From NCBI GenBank assembly GCA_000787465.1, contig JSYX01000409.1, positions 1 to 31,509 of the forward strand: a DNA stretch of 31,509 bases, in the 5' to 3' direction. Source of the stretch: Thermomucor indicae-seudaticae. Lineage: Eukaryota > Mucoromycota > Mucoromycetes > Mucorales > Lichtheimiaceae. This document shows, one piece after another, positions 9,439 to 20,166 of the stretch. The stretch's first letter is position 1. Each line of letters starts with the position of its first letter. Both the position numbers and the translations under genes were made by a program. The notes below the pieces were generated by a model. The model was not told the origin of the DNA, searched no databases, and worked only from the letters and a program-made list of their open reading frames with translations.

Positions 9439-11385
9439 ATGCGCAAGATAGCAGCTATCATAGGCACCACAGGTGTCGGTAAATCCCAACTTGCAGTAGA
9501 GCTATGCAAGTCCTTAAAAGGACAAGTGATCAATGCGGACGCGATGCAGGTACGGAAACTTTAAAGACAATTCACTTTACTCGCGGTTCTGATACCCGAA
9601 GCTAGGTCTACAAAGGCCTTGACATTATTACAAACAAGATGCCAGCTCATGAGCGTCAAAATATTCGGCACCACTTGATAGATTTCCTGGAGCCTGAACA
9701 AGAATATCAAGTCACTGAATTTACACGGGATGCGAGCGAATGCGTATAGATCTTTTGCACTTCTCCACTGTTATTGCATCGAAAAACTCAACATGGCCTT
9801 CCTTTCTACCAGATCGCCAAGATATGTTCTGAACAGCAACTACCAGTGATCGTAGGAGGAACCAACTACTATATACAGTCACTGCTTTGGTACAATATGC
9901 TTTTGAAAGCAAACGGCTCGCGATCACCATCACCTGAACTTTCACCCGAGCTTGATCAGCTCGATACAGCAGAACTGTATAAGCGACTGCAGCAAGTAGA
10001 CCCTGTCATGGCAAACCGATGGCATCCGTCCGACCGACGGAAAATACGACGAAGCCTTCAGGTAACAAATAATAATTCGAATGGCTCGTTCTTGGTTAAA
10101 AAAAGTCGTGTTGCTTATAGATATTCTATGAAACCGGACGGCCACAAAGTGAATTGTTAAAAGAACAGAAGGAACAGCATGAGACGCATGGGATGAAACC
10201 AAGGTACCTTTTTCCAGGCACTAGTGTTTCCCATTCCTATTTGCCTAAACTCGCCGCAGATACGAATCGCTCATATTCTGGCTTTACGCTGATTCGTCAA
10301 AGCTAAATCCTCGACTGGACGAGCGAGTGGACAAAATGATCGAGGTAACGCGCATAAAGAACAAGCACGAATGCTCTCGTTATAACTCTGGAGAGACCAG
10401 ACAGGGTTGTTCGACGAGATAAGATCATTAAGGCAACGAGTCATTGAAGGCTCTGTAAAATTACCCGGTCAGAATCTCGAAAAATATCAACGCGGCCTAT
10501 GGCAGGCCATAGGTAGGTAGCAAGGAAGTAAGCACACACAGCCATACAGAATTGGGTGATATCGAGTGAAGCAAATCAGGCTATAAAGAATTTGACCCGT
10601 ATTTTACCGCCATTGAATCAAATAAACATAGCGAGGAAGGTACATTTTTGAAACTGGGGGGAAAATGGCCCAATGTTTGATATGCTGATGGAACGTCAGA
10701 GATAAGTAAGGTCAAGCAAGAGTGCACGGAGCGTATGAAGTCAGCAACACGGCGTTATGCGAAACGTCAGGTCCAATGGATTCGCAACAAACTCTTGCCT
10801 ACCATATGGAAGTCAGAAAAAGTACACATTTACCTCCTGGATGCTACAGGTAAACCTCTGGTGTCTAATAGAAAGAACAATGTGCCTGATATTACAAAAA
10901 AAAGATTTGGACGCTTGGGATGAAAATGTACGAAAAAAGGCGATTGACGTTGCAAAAGGCAAGAGGTCTCTCTCACTGTGGGGTTCCCGCCATTTTTGCT
11001 CTAATATCTCCATTATTAGCTTTTTGTGACGGTCTGACGTTGCCAGATCCATCGGAATTTGGAGAAACAGCAGCGACTTTATTATCCAAGACTGATACTT
11101 TACTAGAGTAGGTCGTTTCAATAAGTGCTAGGTTGGTTCCCCATTATTTATCGGAAATCAATAAGCAGCTCTCAGACCCGTGCACTGGACTGGAAGAAAC
11201 ATGTGTGCCCAGTCTGCCGGACGTCAACAGGCGAATCTCTAGTGCTAAATGGTGACCTGGAGTGGAAGCAGCATTTAGCAAGTCGGGGACATCGAAAATC
11301 ACTCAAGCGATCTCGACAAGGTGAACAGAAAAGGGTAAAAGCTCGCGTAGATGAACCATCAAGTGAATCGAATATAGACAGCTAG
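9439..11385 (+). CDS. tRNA isopentenyltransferase (MOD5/MiaA family)
   Basis: Eleven exons join in one frame: 9439-9549, 9606-9743, 9813-10061, 10121-10203, 10260-10344, 10401-10512, 10580-10639, 10700-10849, 10905-10958, 11020-11107 and 11169-11385, giving 448 residues. The P-loop GTTGVGKS is at 9-16, then [32 protein letters not shown] joined to [10 protein letters not shown], and [14 protein letters not shown]. The C-terminus has a C2H2 zinc finger (CPVC...H...H) typical of eukaryotic members. The enzyme transfers dimethylallyl from DMAPP to N6 of A37 in tRNAs reading UNN codons, in cytosol and, in yeast, mitochondria and nucleus. No obvious mitochondrial presequence is seen. All introns are 55-69 nt; intron 9 is GC-AG. 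Every junction preserves family sequence, so the gene is intact despite a fragmented ORF pattern. It is divergent from the LRR gene across 134 bp. Confidence 0.92.
10959..11019 (+). other. GC-AG intron in the tRNA isopentenyltransferase gene
   Basis: Donor AAAG|GCAAGA, branch-like CTCTAAT, acceptor ATTATTAG. The nearby GT (AGAG|GTCTCT) would put a TGA directly after the junction, while the GC donor joins VAK to [11 protein letters not shown] in frame, matching the family's C-terminal core. Confidence 0.85.
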
Positions 11386-11566
11386 ATCAATATGTCTTGT
11401 CTGCATGCTTTCTATGCGAAATAGGGAGATTGTCACTTTTCGTGAAACTGTAATATAGCAGAAAGTCGGTTTTCCAGCAGAACAAAATGAAGCCCGCGTC
11501 TTCATCATTTTTATTGTGCTGTCTACATCAAACACATTAGAACATAGCATTTTTCCAGGCGGGTGT

Positions 11567-12155
11567 TTACAGTTGACCGCAGTTGTAGATGGTGACAATG
11601 TTGGGCCAACCAAGCATCTTGATGGCCCTGATCACTTCCAGACTAAAGGGACAGGTCAGATCGATGGGACCAAGCGTCTTTCTGAGACAACTTACCCATC
11701 AATGACCTGGCCAAAGCAAACTACCCCCCGCGGATCCACCCCCGATCCACCCAGGGGGTGGGAACGGTAGTAATCAAGAACTGGAGACCGTCAGCACCAT
11801 CGATGGATGACACAGCAGGTTCGGTGTGCTTCAACTCGAAGTTTTCATCAAAGAAGAATTGCTCACCTTCTCTGAGGTCGGGAGTAATGGTAGCCAGAGC
11901 CCTTTTCACTAGTGCAGAAAGCCTGGAAGTTCTCAGCAGTCTTGGGGGCACCCTTGGCAAAAAGCTCGAAAGTGATGCGCTGGCAGGATGACGCGTTTAT
12001 TAAGGGAACAAGAAAAAGATGATTTCAGTTCTAGATACTTGCGCCAAGAGGCTGACCATTGGCAGAAAACGTCAAAAGTAGCACTATGGCCATTCAATCA
12101 GCAGACCGTCCTCCAAGAATAACAGATATTTGAGTCTTACCTTAGCGTTCACCAT
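11567..12155 (-). pseudogene. Decayed, intron-bearing cyclophilin (peptidyl-prolyl isomerase) pseudogene
   Basis: Minus-strand remains of a cyclophilin A-like gene can be followed from ATG at 12155 (MVNAK, then donor GTAAGA) through an FDVF..ANGQPLG piece near 12083-12043, [20 protein letters not shown] near 11979-11870, FFDENFELKHTEP and FLITTVPTPW near 11865-11750, FGQVIDG near 11700, and a terminal CGQL plus TAA at 11567. Intron-like gaps remain, so it is not a processed copy. It is broken: the pieces lie in different frames, and the catalytic block (FHRIIP..F-M-Q-GGDF) is reduced to an ITPD remnant by deletions that remove the active-site arginine. A TATAAATA box is still present upstream. 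Isomerase activity is not expected. Confidence 0.85.
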
Positions 12156-12205
12156 GATGTCTTTATGCGAAGAAGAATGCCTCGCGTCGTGAAGAAAACA
12201 CGTCG

Positions 12206-12213
12206 TATTTATA
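12206..12213 (-). promoter_or_regulatory. Relic TATA box of the cyclophilin pseudogene
   Basis: TATAAATA on the minus strand about 50 bp before the pseudogene ATG, the same spacing as for the CsbD-like gene. It suggests the copy was once a normally promoted gene. Confidence 0.5.
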
Positions 12214-12864
12214 AGCGTATCTCGAGTTAAAAAAAAGGACGGCAGACAGCCAAACAAGAGAGTACTCTCAAGCACGCCTATGCAGGAACTGAGATTGAGC
12301 TTTCCGTTTCAGTTAGGATCAGAGGCACAAACAGTACGAATAATAGAGCAGATTTTGGTGCAGCCTCGCCAAAAGCGAAAACCAGACCCGTCAACAAGTA
12401 CTTTGTTAAGAAAAAGGCTTTCATGGTAGACTATCAGCAAAATCCGCGCATGCCGTATTTAGCTACTTGCCCGTTATCGATTGTACGATTCAATGGGACA
12501 ATAAACTACATATAAGCCTTACAAAACAGAGTTTGTGCTAGTGTCATCATAGATAAAAGTGAATACACTTATAAGTCCTTAGAGTCGTTGCAGGCACAGA
12601 CAGCAACGCCCAGAAAAATCTTCCCCTTCGCATGGGATGCCACAAGTAACACCTACCGCGGCGACTCTGTTGTTCTCGAGGAGCAGCCACTGACTGCAGG
12701 GCAGGATCCGTCGTCAGCCTATTGTGCGTAAAACTCGCGGTGGCATTGTAAAAGATACTGCAGTTGGTATGGCCGTCAAGATTTTATCTCCCCCCCATTG
12801 GACAGCTGCCTTTGAAATCCATTTCAACGCTAAAACATACGCCACGCAATATTGCCTGATGTTA
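12214..12864. other. Gene-poor stretch with a possible coding remnant
   Basis: No intact gene. At about 12594-12720 a plus-strand frame reads protein-like sequence (FPFAWDATSNTYRGDSVV and on) to a stop, and another frame from 12724 continues with KTRGGIVKDTAVGMAVKIL up to the tRNA. I do not recognise the family, and the frame change plus stop suggest decay or a missed intron. A TTTT run on the minus strand at 12835-12832 may end tRNA transcription. Confidence 0.3.
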
Positions 12865-12936
12865 TGCCACGGCCGGGACTCGAACCCGGTTATCCCGCTT
12901 GGGAAGCGGGTATGTTACCCATAGCATCACCATGGC
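12865..12936 (-). tRNA. tRNA-Gly (anticodon CCC)
   Basis: A 72-nt cloverleaf on the minus strand: 7-bp acceptor stem GCCATGG/CCGTGGC with one G-U pair, short D arm with GGG in the loop, 5-bp anticodon stem CCCGC/GCGGG with loop TTCCCAA, variable loop ATAA, and T arm CCGGG-TTCGAGT-CCCGG, then discriminator A. Anticodon CCC reads GGG glycine codons. The B box GGTTCGAGTCC is perfect. There is no intron and CCA is not encoded, as expected for a eukaryotic nuclear tRNA gene. A TTTT run on the same strand lies about 30 nt past the 3' end. Confidence 0.93.
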
Positions 12937-13604
12937 TGTGCGGCCTTAAAAATTCAAAACAAAACTGATGAGCCATATTTTGTGTAACCATAACGGTCCG
13001 CGTTGTAATGTATACCCGAAGAGCGGCTGCGTGCATATTCCAGGACGGTTTGACACATGAACAACTGAGTCAAGTTATTATGCCACATGCTAGCAAAGTG
13101 GGAGGACACTTGAACTGCAAAATGTTATGCTGACATGTCGTGAATGAGCAGAGATTGAGGCATCGATGCAAAGGTGCAATCATTTCACGGTTTTGAAAAT
13201 TTGGCAAATTGCTAAAGATGCTTCCTCCGTACACTGCGACCCTGATCATTGCAGCTCTTTACTGTTACGCTTAAAATTCCACAGCCATCTGAAATGCGGA
13301 AGCACCGCGCTTATAACCTTGAGATACCTCTGGACAGAATTGCTGGTAAAGCAGTGTCTTTGGCACAGTTAAGCATCAACCTGTCTATTGCTGCAAGCAA
13401 AAGAAAAGGAACGTGGACTGTATGAGATCGACCGGTTATTGCTTATTCCCTCTTGTCATGACTCATATACATCGAATCAAAGCAACTTATAATAAGACAG
13501 GAATGTAACGCAAAACAAAGGTTGTATGATTCCAAAAATACGCTTTCATATTAGTTACAGCCAATGGGGAGGAGGGTAAAAAAGATAGAAGGATAGGAAG
13601 CACA
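12937..13604. other. Intergenic region between tRNA and HSF gene
   Basis: No supported gene. Short open frames lack start context and family motifs. The right end must hold the 3' untranslated region and poly(A) region of the minus-strand HSF gene. Confidence 0.5.
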
Positions 13605-16196
13605 TTATTGCTGCTGATTGTTTGGTTGTTGATTTGGTGAGTTTTCTTGCGGATTCGCTGGAATTGTAGCAGTGGATGAGGGCGGCGGCGGCGGTGGTGG
13701 AATCATTCCGTGGGTGGCTAAAAAGTCGGCATAGCCGGCAGGATTAAGTGCAACAGGTTGTTGGTTGACAGGAGCAGGGCTAGGATTATTACCAACTGGG
13801 CTATGCACAGGAACCGGTACAGGAACTGGTACTGGAACGGCTACGAACTGCTGTTGGGTACCTGCAACACCCAGGGCTGAGGTCATCAGTGAGCTATCTT
13901 GGTACAGTGATTGCAGAATTCTTGCATCTACAACAGCACCAGGAATAGCAGGATTACCTGTGCTTGCGGGCCCAGGAGGAGGAGGAACAGCGGTTGAGCC
14001 ATTGTCGTTGTTGGGAGGTTCAACGGGCAACGTGGGATCCTTTGTAGTAGTTGCAACATCAGGAGTATAATGATTACGAGCGACATTTAAGTCAGCACCA
14101 CTCACTGTTCCCAGATAGTTTGCAACATAGGATTGAAGAACAGACGACAAGGAACTTACAATACCCAACATATTCGGATCTCCAGGAGGATATCCATAAG
14201 GAATAGGAGTAGGCTGCTGCGACGGTGGAGGAGCCGTTGCTTCTGGTAAAGCTGCGTCTACTGACGGTGCACTTGTCACATGAGTCGTAGTACCCTCTAC
14301 GGAACTTGCCGCCAGTAAACTAGGATCAATTGGAGAGATAGCAGGATGACCCTTTGTCATCGCGCCCGTCGTTGCGTCGTATTCGTTTCGCACATGCGAT
14401 CCACCAGCCAGCTTGTAAAGCCCAATCTTATCCTTGCGTGTCGCTGAATTTATCATCTCGCTGTATCCATCAGCAAATTCATACATTCGCTCAGCACTGT
14501 CAAAGTCTTTGTCTGCGAACTGCCTAGGATCGATACCGAGATTCGCCGCCAAGGCCTCAATGTCAAACTCGAGGTTATCAATTTCTTGTGCGATGGCTTC
14601 AGCGGACCGTGTCGCCGTGTTCAAGGTATCCGTGAAGGTCTCGATATTTCCACGGGTCTCCAGTTGATTCGCATCTGTGGGATGTTCGATATGCGGTCTG
14701 GAAGAGGAAGAAGACCCGGAGGTACCTGTTGATCTCGGTCGGATCGACTTGATTGAGTATAACAATTCCACTGCAGCAGAGAGCATATCTGACATATCCG
14801 ATCCAAGAGAGAAGGGATACATACCCGTACCGTCCTTTGACTTTGAACTAATTCCCACTATAGATGCTGCTTCTTCAATCAGAGCTGTCGGTAAACCTGC
14901 AAATGTCATAGGGGAGAAAGTTCCGACGTGCACATCGGTTTGATCAACGCGTGTTCTTAAGAGAGAAACCAAAAAATCTTCTCTCTAACTACACTGCAAG
15001 CTGCTGATCGTGATGTCAACGCTTTCCCCGCTATGTTTTCCAAACATTGCTTCTTTTTTTTCTTTTCTTTCTACACTAAAGGGGAAAAAGAACGTAAAAT
15101 AGGGAAAAAGCGAAACTTACCATTTCCGGTTCCCTGCTGCTGCTGCTGCTGCTGCTTACCCAAAAGACTAATATACTCATTGTTCTTTCCGAGCATGAAG
15201 GGGCCGGTTATCTGAGCCGCGGTGGCTGCGATCGCATTGTATTCGCTGGAGAATACGGCCGTCAGAAACTGCAAAATCTTTTCGATCACTTCCTGATGGC
15301 GCTGATGCTTTTCACGCGCTGCTAACGTCTCTTGCCAGAGAACCACATTGTCTTCCTTCAATGACCGCAAATCATTGCTAATCGCCATCTGCTGCTTCTT
15401 GATGGTTGCCAAATCTTCAATGAGTGACCGTAGAGTGACAAGGTCAGGAGATCCAAGCTCGCGGTCCTTTCGCTTCCGAGTGACCAGGTGCAACAGTTCG
15501 GGTTTTCCTCGAATGAAGTTGGTGTGTCGAAACTCCCAGATCTCTCCTTCTTCCCCGTTCAAAAGCACACCTTGTTGAGGATGCGGTACTTTGTGGAAGT
15601 CGTACATGTTTAGCTGACGGACAAAGGACGCAAATGTGTTGTGCTTGTAGAACCGCGGCAAAACCGTTTTTGCAAATCTTTCATGCTTCTCCACTGTAAC
15701 GTTGACGTAAGAAGAGCATTCGTCATTTAATATTTTTCCTTTCTATGTAGCTTTGGATTTACCAATAAACGATGTTCCGTCGGGAGACCACCGCACCAAA
15801 TCATCCGTAGAAGGATCCTCAACCATACTAAGAAGAGTACCAAATGTTTGTTTGTTACCTGCATGTATAATCTCAACTACTGACTTACTTGTAGAGCTTA
15901 TTCAGAAATGCTGGAACACCTCGTTGCATTACAACATTGTGCTGACTGCCGCTCTCCGGGGTGCTGGTGCTGGTGCCTGCAATAGATGGCGACGACGCTG
16001 ATTCTGCGTTCGAGACACTGAAACGCTTCTTTTTGGACGCCAAATCCGTTGAACCATTGTCTTGATCGTGCTGTACTGCCGGGCTGTCTGGTGAGTCCGA
16101 TTCGTTCGAGGACGTTACAGAATGCGCACGCTTTCGGTTAGACGATTCGCCCGCATTTCGAGCCTTGGACGTACGACCAGAAAAGCTTCGAGGCAT
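13605..16196 (-). CDS. Heat shock transcription factor (HSF1-type)
   Basis: Minus-strand exons 16196-15889, 15827-15763, 15693-15121 and about 14977-13605 give about 772 residues. A Ser-rich N-terminus precedes the HSF DNA-binding domain (about 94-200): VPAFLNKLYN, LVRWSPDGTSFIV, FVRQLNMYDFHKV, FRHTNFIRGKPELL. A coiled-coil trimerisation region HR-A/B follows (about 209-275). After it come a seven-glutamine run and a long, low-complexity C-terminal half with helices around 340-420, Pro-rich tracts, a VPVPVPVP stretch and a Gln/Asn tail, typical of activation domains. HSF trimers bind inverted nGAAn units in heat-shock promoters. The exon 4 acceptor is ambiguous between AAG|AT (14977) and GAG|AA (14980), changing one residue. 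Intron 3 (about 140 nt) is longer than the others and begins just after the Q-run. Confidence 0.9.
15134..15157. repeat. CTG/CAG trinucleotide run encoding polyglutamine
   Basis: About seven CTG units on the plus strand, read as consecutive CAG codons in the HSF gene on the minus strand, 13 nt before a splice donor. Such runs are prone to length change between strains. Confidence 0.85.
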
Positions 16197-16823
16197 GACC
16201 ACAAATTACGCAAGAAAGGACTAATCGTATTGCTATTCGTTATTAACTTCGTCAAACTTTTCAAAAAGGGGGAAGGGGCCAACCATGGCGAAATGCTTAC
16301 GAGTAGGAACTTTGGTACGATAAAAGCTTTGTTCTCGTGATTGAACTTGCACTTTCTCGTGTGAAACCCGGATGAGTTCGAGTCAAAGAGGTGTTGGCCG
16401 TCACGGTCTCAGTGTACCTTCGTGTCTTAGTTTTTGAAGGTGTGATGGCAAAAAGCAAGTCCGTGACCGACCGATTCGGCAGCTTATTTTTTTCATTGGC
16501 AGCTTTCGATCCTTTGGTGTTCCTTGCCTTTCCTTTTTCTTCCAGATCTGTCTGGTACGACATCATGGATAGATTTCTGCAATCAACTGTTTCGTTGCGA
16601 CTGCAAAAGCAATTTGCTTAAGCATGGATGCGTAGCTCTTTCTGATGTTTTATTGATTAGGCTACTGCCTTTTGTGGTGCCACACATTTCGTCAGTATTC
16701 AGCTTAAAGGATGCGTCTTCCGTTTTATATATAAGGAATAGTTCAACTCAATGGACTAAAGCATGCCGTTCCTTTTTTTGATGGGTTTCTTATTTACAGA
16801 AGGGGGGATGGAGGGGATATGAA
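16197..16823. other. HSF promoter and 3' region of the ATP-grasp gene
   Basis: No gene supported; open frames here have no recognisable domains. The left part upstream of the HSF ATG includes a purine/pyrimidine-skewed stretch (AAAAGGGGGAAGGGG at about 16264). No canonical triple nGAAn heat-shock element was found by eye. Confidence 0.45.
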
Positions 16824-18819
16824 TCATAGAATTTCTTCAATCTTATTGGCTTGTTGTATCTCTTTGATGAGGGCATCGTCCGGATTAAGACTTCGGAATA
16901 ATTGGTGATCAAAGGATCCGTTGGCCATCAGACGCTCTGCCATCTTGTCAATGGCGATGGTTGCAAGCACGGTTTGTATGTATGCATCGATAAGGTCATC
17001 GACACCAATACCGAGTTGATTAAAGTCGCGCCTGTCCATGAGAATCAAGCGGGATGTGTCTGTTGTCCAGCCACCCTCTGGCAGCTTGATCGACAAGTTG
17101 GTGCCAAGCATTTCCCAAGTGTTATCTGAGTCAAGAAGATTTTAGTCTTAAAAGCTATGTACTAGTGTCATTTTTGAACGGGGTACTTACCATGCTCGCC
17201 AAGCTTTGTTGTCAATGGTTTTCGAGCTTTCCGTCCGTAAATGCAAATGGGTCGGAATCCTTGTTCGCTACCTGATACATGGGACAGTGAGGTCAATGTG
17301 TTTCATAGATATGGCAAACCAGGTTCAAGGTTTATTACCTGTCACCATCATGCGCAAATCACTGACGTAAGTGTTGTTCTTTTTGTTGGGTATAGTGCCG
17401 ACATGGTAAAACTTGCCAGCCCTTGTCACGCTGGACCACGACGCGTTGCCCACCAAGGATTGGACGATAAACTAAAAGAGGCAAAAAACGGTGAGATTAA
17501 CACTCGGAGTCTAAACGTCCCATACGTGTAAGCAACCAACCTTGTCATAGTGGTGATCTTTTTGCAAAAAGTTGTTCAATTCGTCATTGTTTGTAATTGT
17601 GTAAACACCTTGACCGGCGTTGCTGTAAGGTACCTTGAGGACAGCGTGGCCACCCATGGAATGGATCCAAAGTGGAATCTCCCCGCGGGTCACGTTGTTG
17701 ATTGTTTCAGGAGTGCGTATGGCCAGTCCAGTGTCAACGAGATCAGAGTTATAGAAATCGTAGGCACGCGCCGCCATCATCTTGTTTCGACCGCCAGCTA
17801 GACAGGATATGATTTGATTCATAACAATAGTCTTGCTATTGAGAGGGAACCGGTTCCATGGCTTTTGTGTCAGATAACGAAAGCAGGCTCGAATAGGATG
17901 CCATACTGTTTCAAAGAAAAGCGTTACGAAAAAGAACGTTGAGCATGGGAATGGACAGTTTATCTTACCGTTTGCTTCGTCCCGCACGTGGAGAACGCCG
18001 TCTTCCCATTTGACGCTTGGATCCGGATCGTCGTCATACCATTCGACCAACCAGACATCTTCTTTGGCAACATCCGCCAGCACAGCAGCATAGCCACTGG
18101 ATTCCATTACGTTCTTGTCATAAACTACGGCCAGACCACCGACACTCGGGTCAGCCTTCGATAATTGATCCTTGAAAGCCGATTGCATGACCACACGATA
18201 ACCACCGTGCTCATTGTTGTCATCGGTTTCCGAAATAAGCGGCATGGATTTTTGACCAGACGGGCATGAGTTGGTTTCAATAACAATCATTTGGCGCTGA
18301 CCAGACGCGGTAGTAACATTGAAAAGATCAGATCCTGTATATATTCATCAGTTCGTAAACGTTCGATAAGAGAAAAAGAGAAAACTTTCTTTCCATACCT
18401 GCCCACTGAAAGTACTTTGGACTATAAGACAAGATCTCCCGGAGCTTTTCAGCTTGGACCCGCGGATTCAAGTGTGTGTACCGAGCAATGATGCGTTCGT
18501 TTCCCAACGTAAGGAAGGATTGAACCAACGGATGGATCTGGGCATTCAACACACGCGGATAGAAATGTTGTTCGGGCTCAAAGTCACCCATAGACACCAA
18601 ACGAGCAACATGACGCTTCGGCCGTAACTCTTCTTCATCAACCGGAGGGGGAGTCTTGGGAGGAGATAGGCTTCGATGGCTCACTGGCGGGGTGCCCGTT
18701 TGCGTGGAGGCTGTCATGGCCAATTTTTGATCGAGCAACGGTTCTTCTGCTGGTGGCGAAGCACCGCCCGAAGTAAAAACAGGTTCTTGCGGGTTACTAT
18801 CAACGGGAATTTTGTGCAT
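16824..18819 (-). CDS. Uncharacterised ATP-grasp-like protein
   Basis: Minus-strand exons 18819-18399, 18334-17969, 17905-17541, 17471-17339, 17271-17191 and 17125-16824 give 555 residues. Residues 1-75 are Pro/Ser-rich and probably disordered. The rest resembles the ATP-grasp fold: [17 protein letters not shown] (about 157-173); [18 protein letters not shown] with K353 and a glycine-containing loop, as in nucleotide-binding lysine segments; then [15 protein letters not shown] (D422, R424) and a basic YGRKARKPL stretch. ATP-grasp enzymes make acyl-phosphate intermediates and join carboxylates to amines or thiols, but no substrate can be named here. There is no signal peptide or membrane segment, so a cytosolic location is inferred. 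Introns are 63-69 nt; the second is stop-free and in frame. A TATA box precedes the ATG by 51 bp. The fold assignment comes from motif reading only. Confidence 0.75.
17906..17968 (-). other. In-frame, stop-free 63-nt intron in the ATP-grasp gene
   Basis: Minus-strand donor AACG|GTAAGA and acceptor TTTGAAACAG|TA. Translation stays open across it. Its translated sequence is Phe/Thr/Cys-rich, unlike the flanks, and the donor is strong, so an intron is the better reading. Confidence 0.75.
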
Positions 18820-20166
18820 TTTTGAAAAAATGGAATGAGCGAAAGAGAGAGGGAGAAATGGAAAAACAGCTTTTATACGATCAGAGAGAAAAAAATGTGC
18901 CACGCATTGACATGAAGATTGCCATTGGACCACTTTTTTTTTTCCTTTTCAAACATACAAAAATCTCAACTCAGACCAGTGCATGAAAAAAAGGGAGCGA
19001 AAAGCGTGTCGCCAGCCAACCATCAACAAGGGAAACCGCTTTGATGGGCCCACGAGGGTTTTGATTTGCTGGGCAAAACCCGCGTTCTTAATAATCCGCC
19101 CACCTTTGTTCGGTCAATCGTCACCCTTCCACCATTGTCTGTAGTCTAGTTTGTTCTTCGGAGGAATTCGTAGTCTCAAGACTCCAAACGATCATAACAA
19201 TTACGAGTGCGATGTTGTTTGAAACCTTCCTTCTCGATAATAGAACAGTGACTGATGTTTCTTCATCTTCAATCTTGATCTCGGAAATAAAAAATGGTCT
19301 TCGTACTTGAAAAGCACGGGATATCCTTGTAGAGTCTAATACACGTTAGTACCTCTCGCTGTGCAAAGGGGCCGCCAAGCCATAATAGCTTGAACCTTTA
19401 TTTTAACCTTTAAGGAAGGGGAGGGAAACATATTACGTGGCACCACGGTGCGACAAAGAACAGCTTGTCACAAACGCGGTACATGGTGTCGCCGTGTTTT
19501 ATCACCAAGGTCCGCAATAGGGCTTCCCCCGAATGGTTTCATGACAAGCTACGTTGAAAAGTCTTCTTGTTGTTCAAAGGGATTTGGCTTGTTCTGACCT
19601 CCCGTTCGCATTGATTGGTGATTTGTGCGTCGGGCGTGTCCGAACTCCCGACTCGCTTATTTTGCTTTGTGCACGGATCATCCCAGGCCTACTGATAAGG
19701 CTTGCCATCTAGCATGGACTGTACTTCAGTTGCACCAAAGTAGAGCCCTGCGTAAGAATACTGCACAAAACACATGAGCCTGTCTTGTGCCGACTATTAT
19801 AAACAGTATATTGCAGCTGTGCGTCGACATGATCGCTTCAATTTGCCTGCTTGATGCAATAGCGTAGACCGTGAGACGCACAGCCGACAGTTTCATTTGC
19901 AGTTACTGCTTTGCAACAAGACATAAGTCGACCTTGAATTAGCGTAATGGCGGGTTGGCCATGAGGTCACAATGCAAACTGTCATTGCTGTCGCTGAGAA
20001 CAATAGGCAGGCTCCTGTAAATTTGGTCTGGGAATTTTCCTTGTAAGCGAAGTTTATTCACTATTTGGGCCTCTTTCTCTTCCTCTTTCCTACTCTTTTC
20101 CCCCTTTCGTTTCTTTATTTTATTCCCTTCTGTGTTTTATATTTGGCGCTGCTAGCTCCAGGGCTG
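18820..20166. other. Long intergenic region shared by two divergent promoters
   Basis: About 1.3 kb between the divergent ATP-grasp and F-box genes. No protein family, tRNA or repeat array was recognised. A small inverted repeat GGGTTTTG...CAAAACCC occurs near 19048-19073. The last 100 bases before the F-box ATG are T/C-rich, the promoter style seen at other plus-strand genes here. Confidence 0.5.
18870..18877 (-). promoter_or_regulatory. TATA box of the ATP-grasp gene
   Basis: TATAAAAG on the minus strand, 51 bp upstream of the chosen ATG at 18819. It also argues against the in-frame upstream extension to 18933, which would lie upstream of the TATA box. Confidence 0.6.

Noticed and set aside
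13765..14070. Plus-strand Gly/Thr-rich frame (GTGTGTGT-type)
   Set aside because: Antisense shadow of the VPVPVP and Pro-rich tail of the HSF gene.
18820..18933. 38-codon hydrophobic upstream extension of the ATP-grasp protein
   Set aside because: It spans the TATA box at 18877-18870, so it is unlikely to be transcribed as coding sequence.
20065..20166. Hydrophobic N-terminal extension of the F-box protein resembling a signal peptide
   Set aside because: It has no ATG and translates a pyrimidine-rich promoter/leader; the F-box begins right after the real ATG at 20167.
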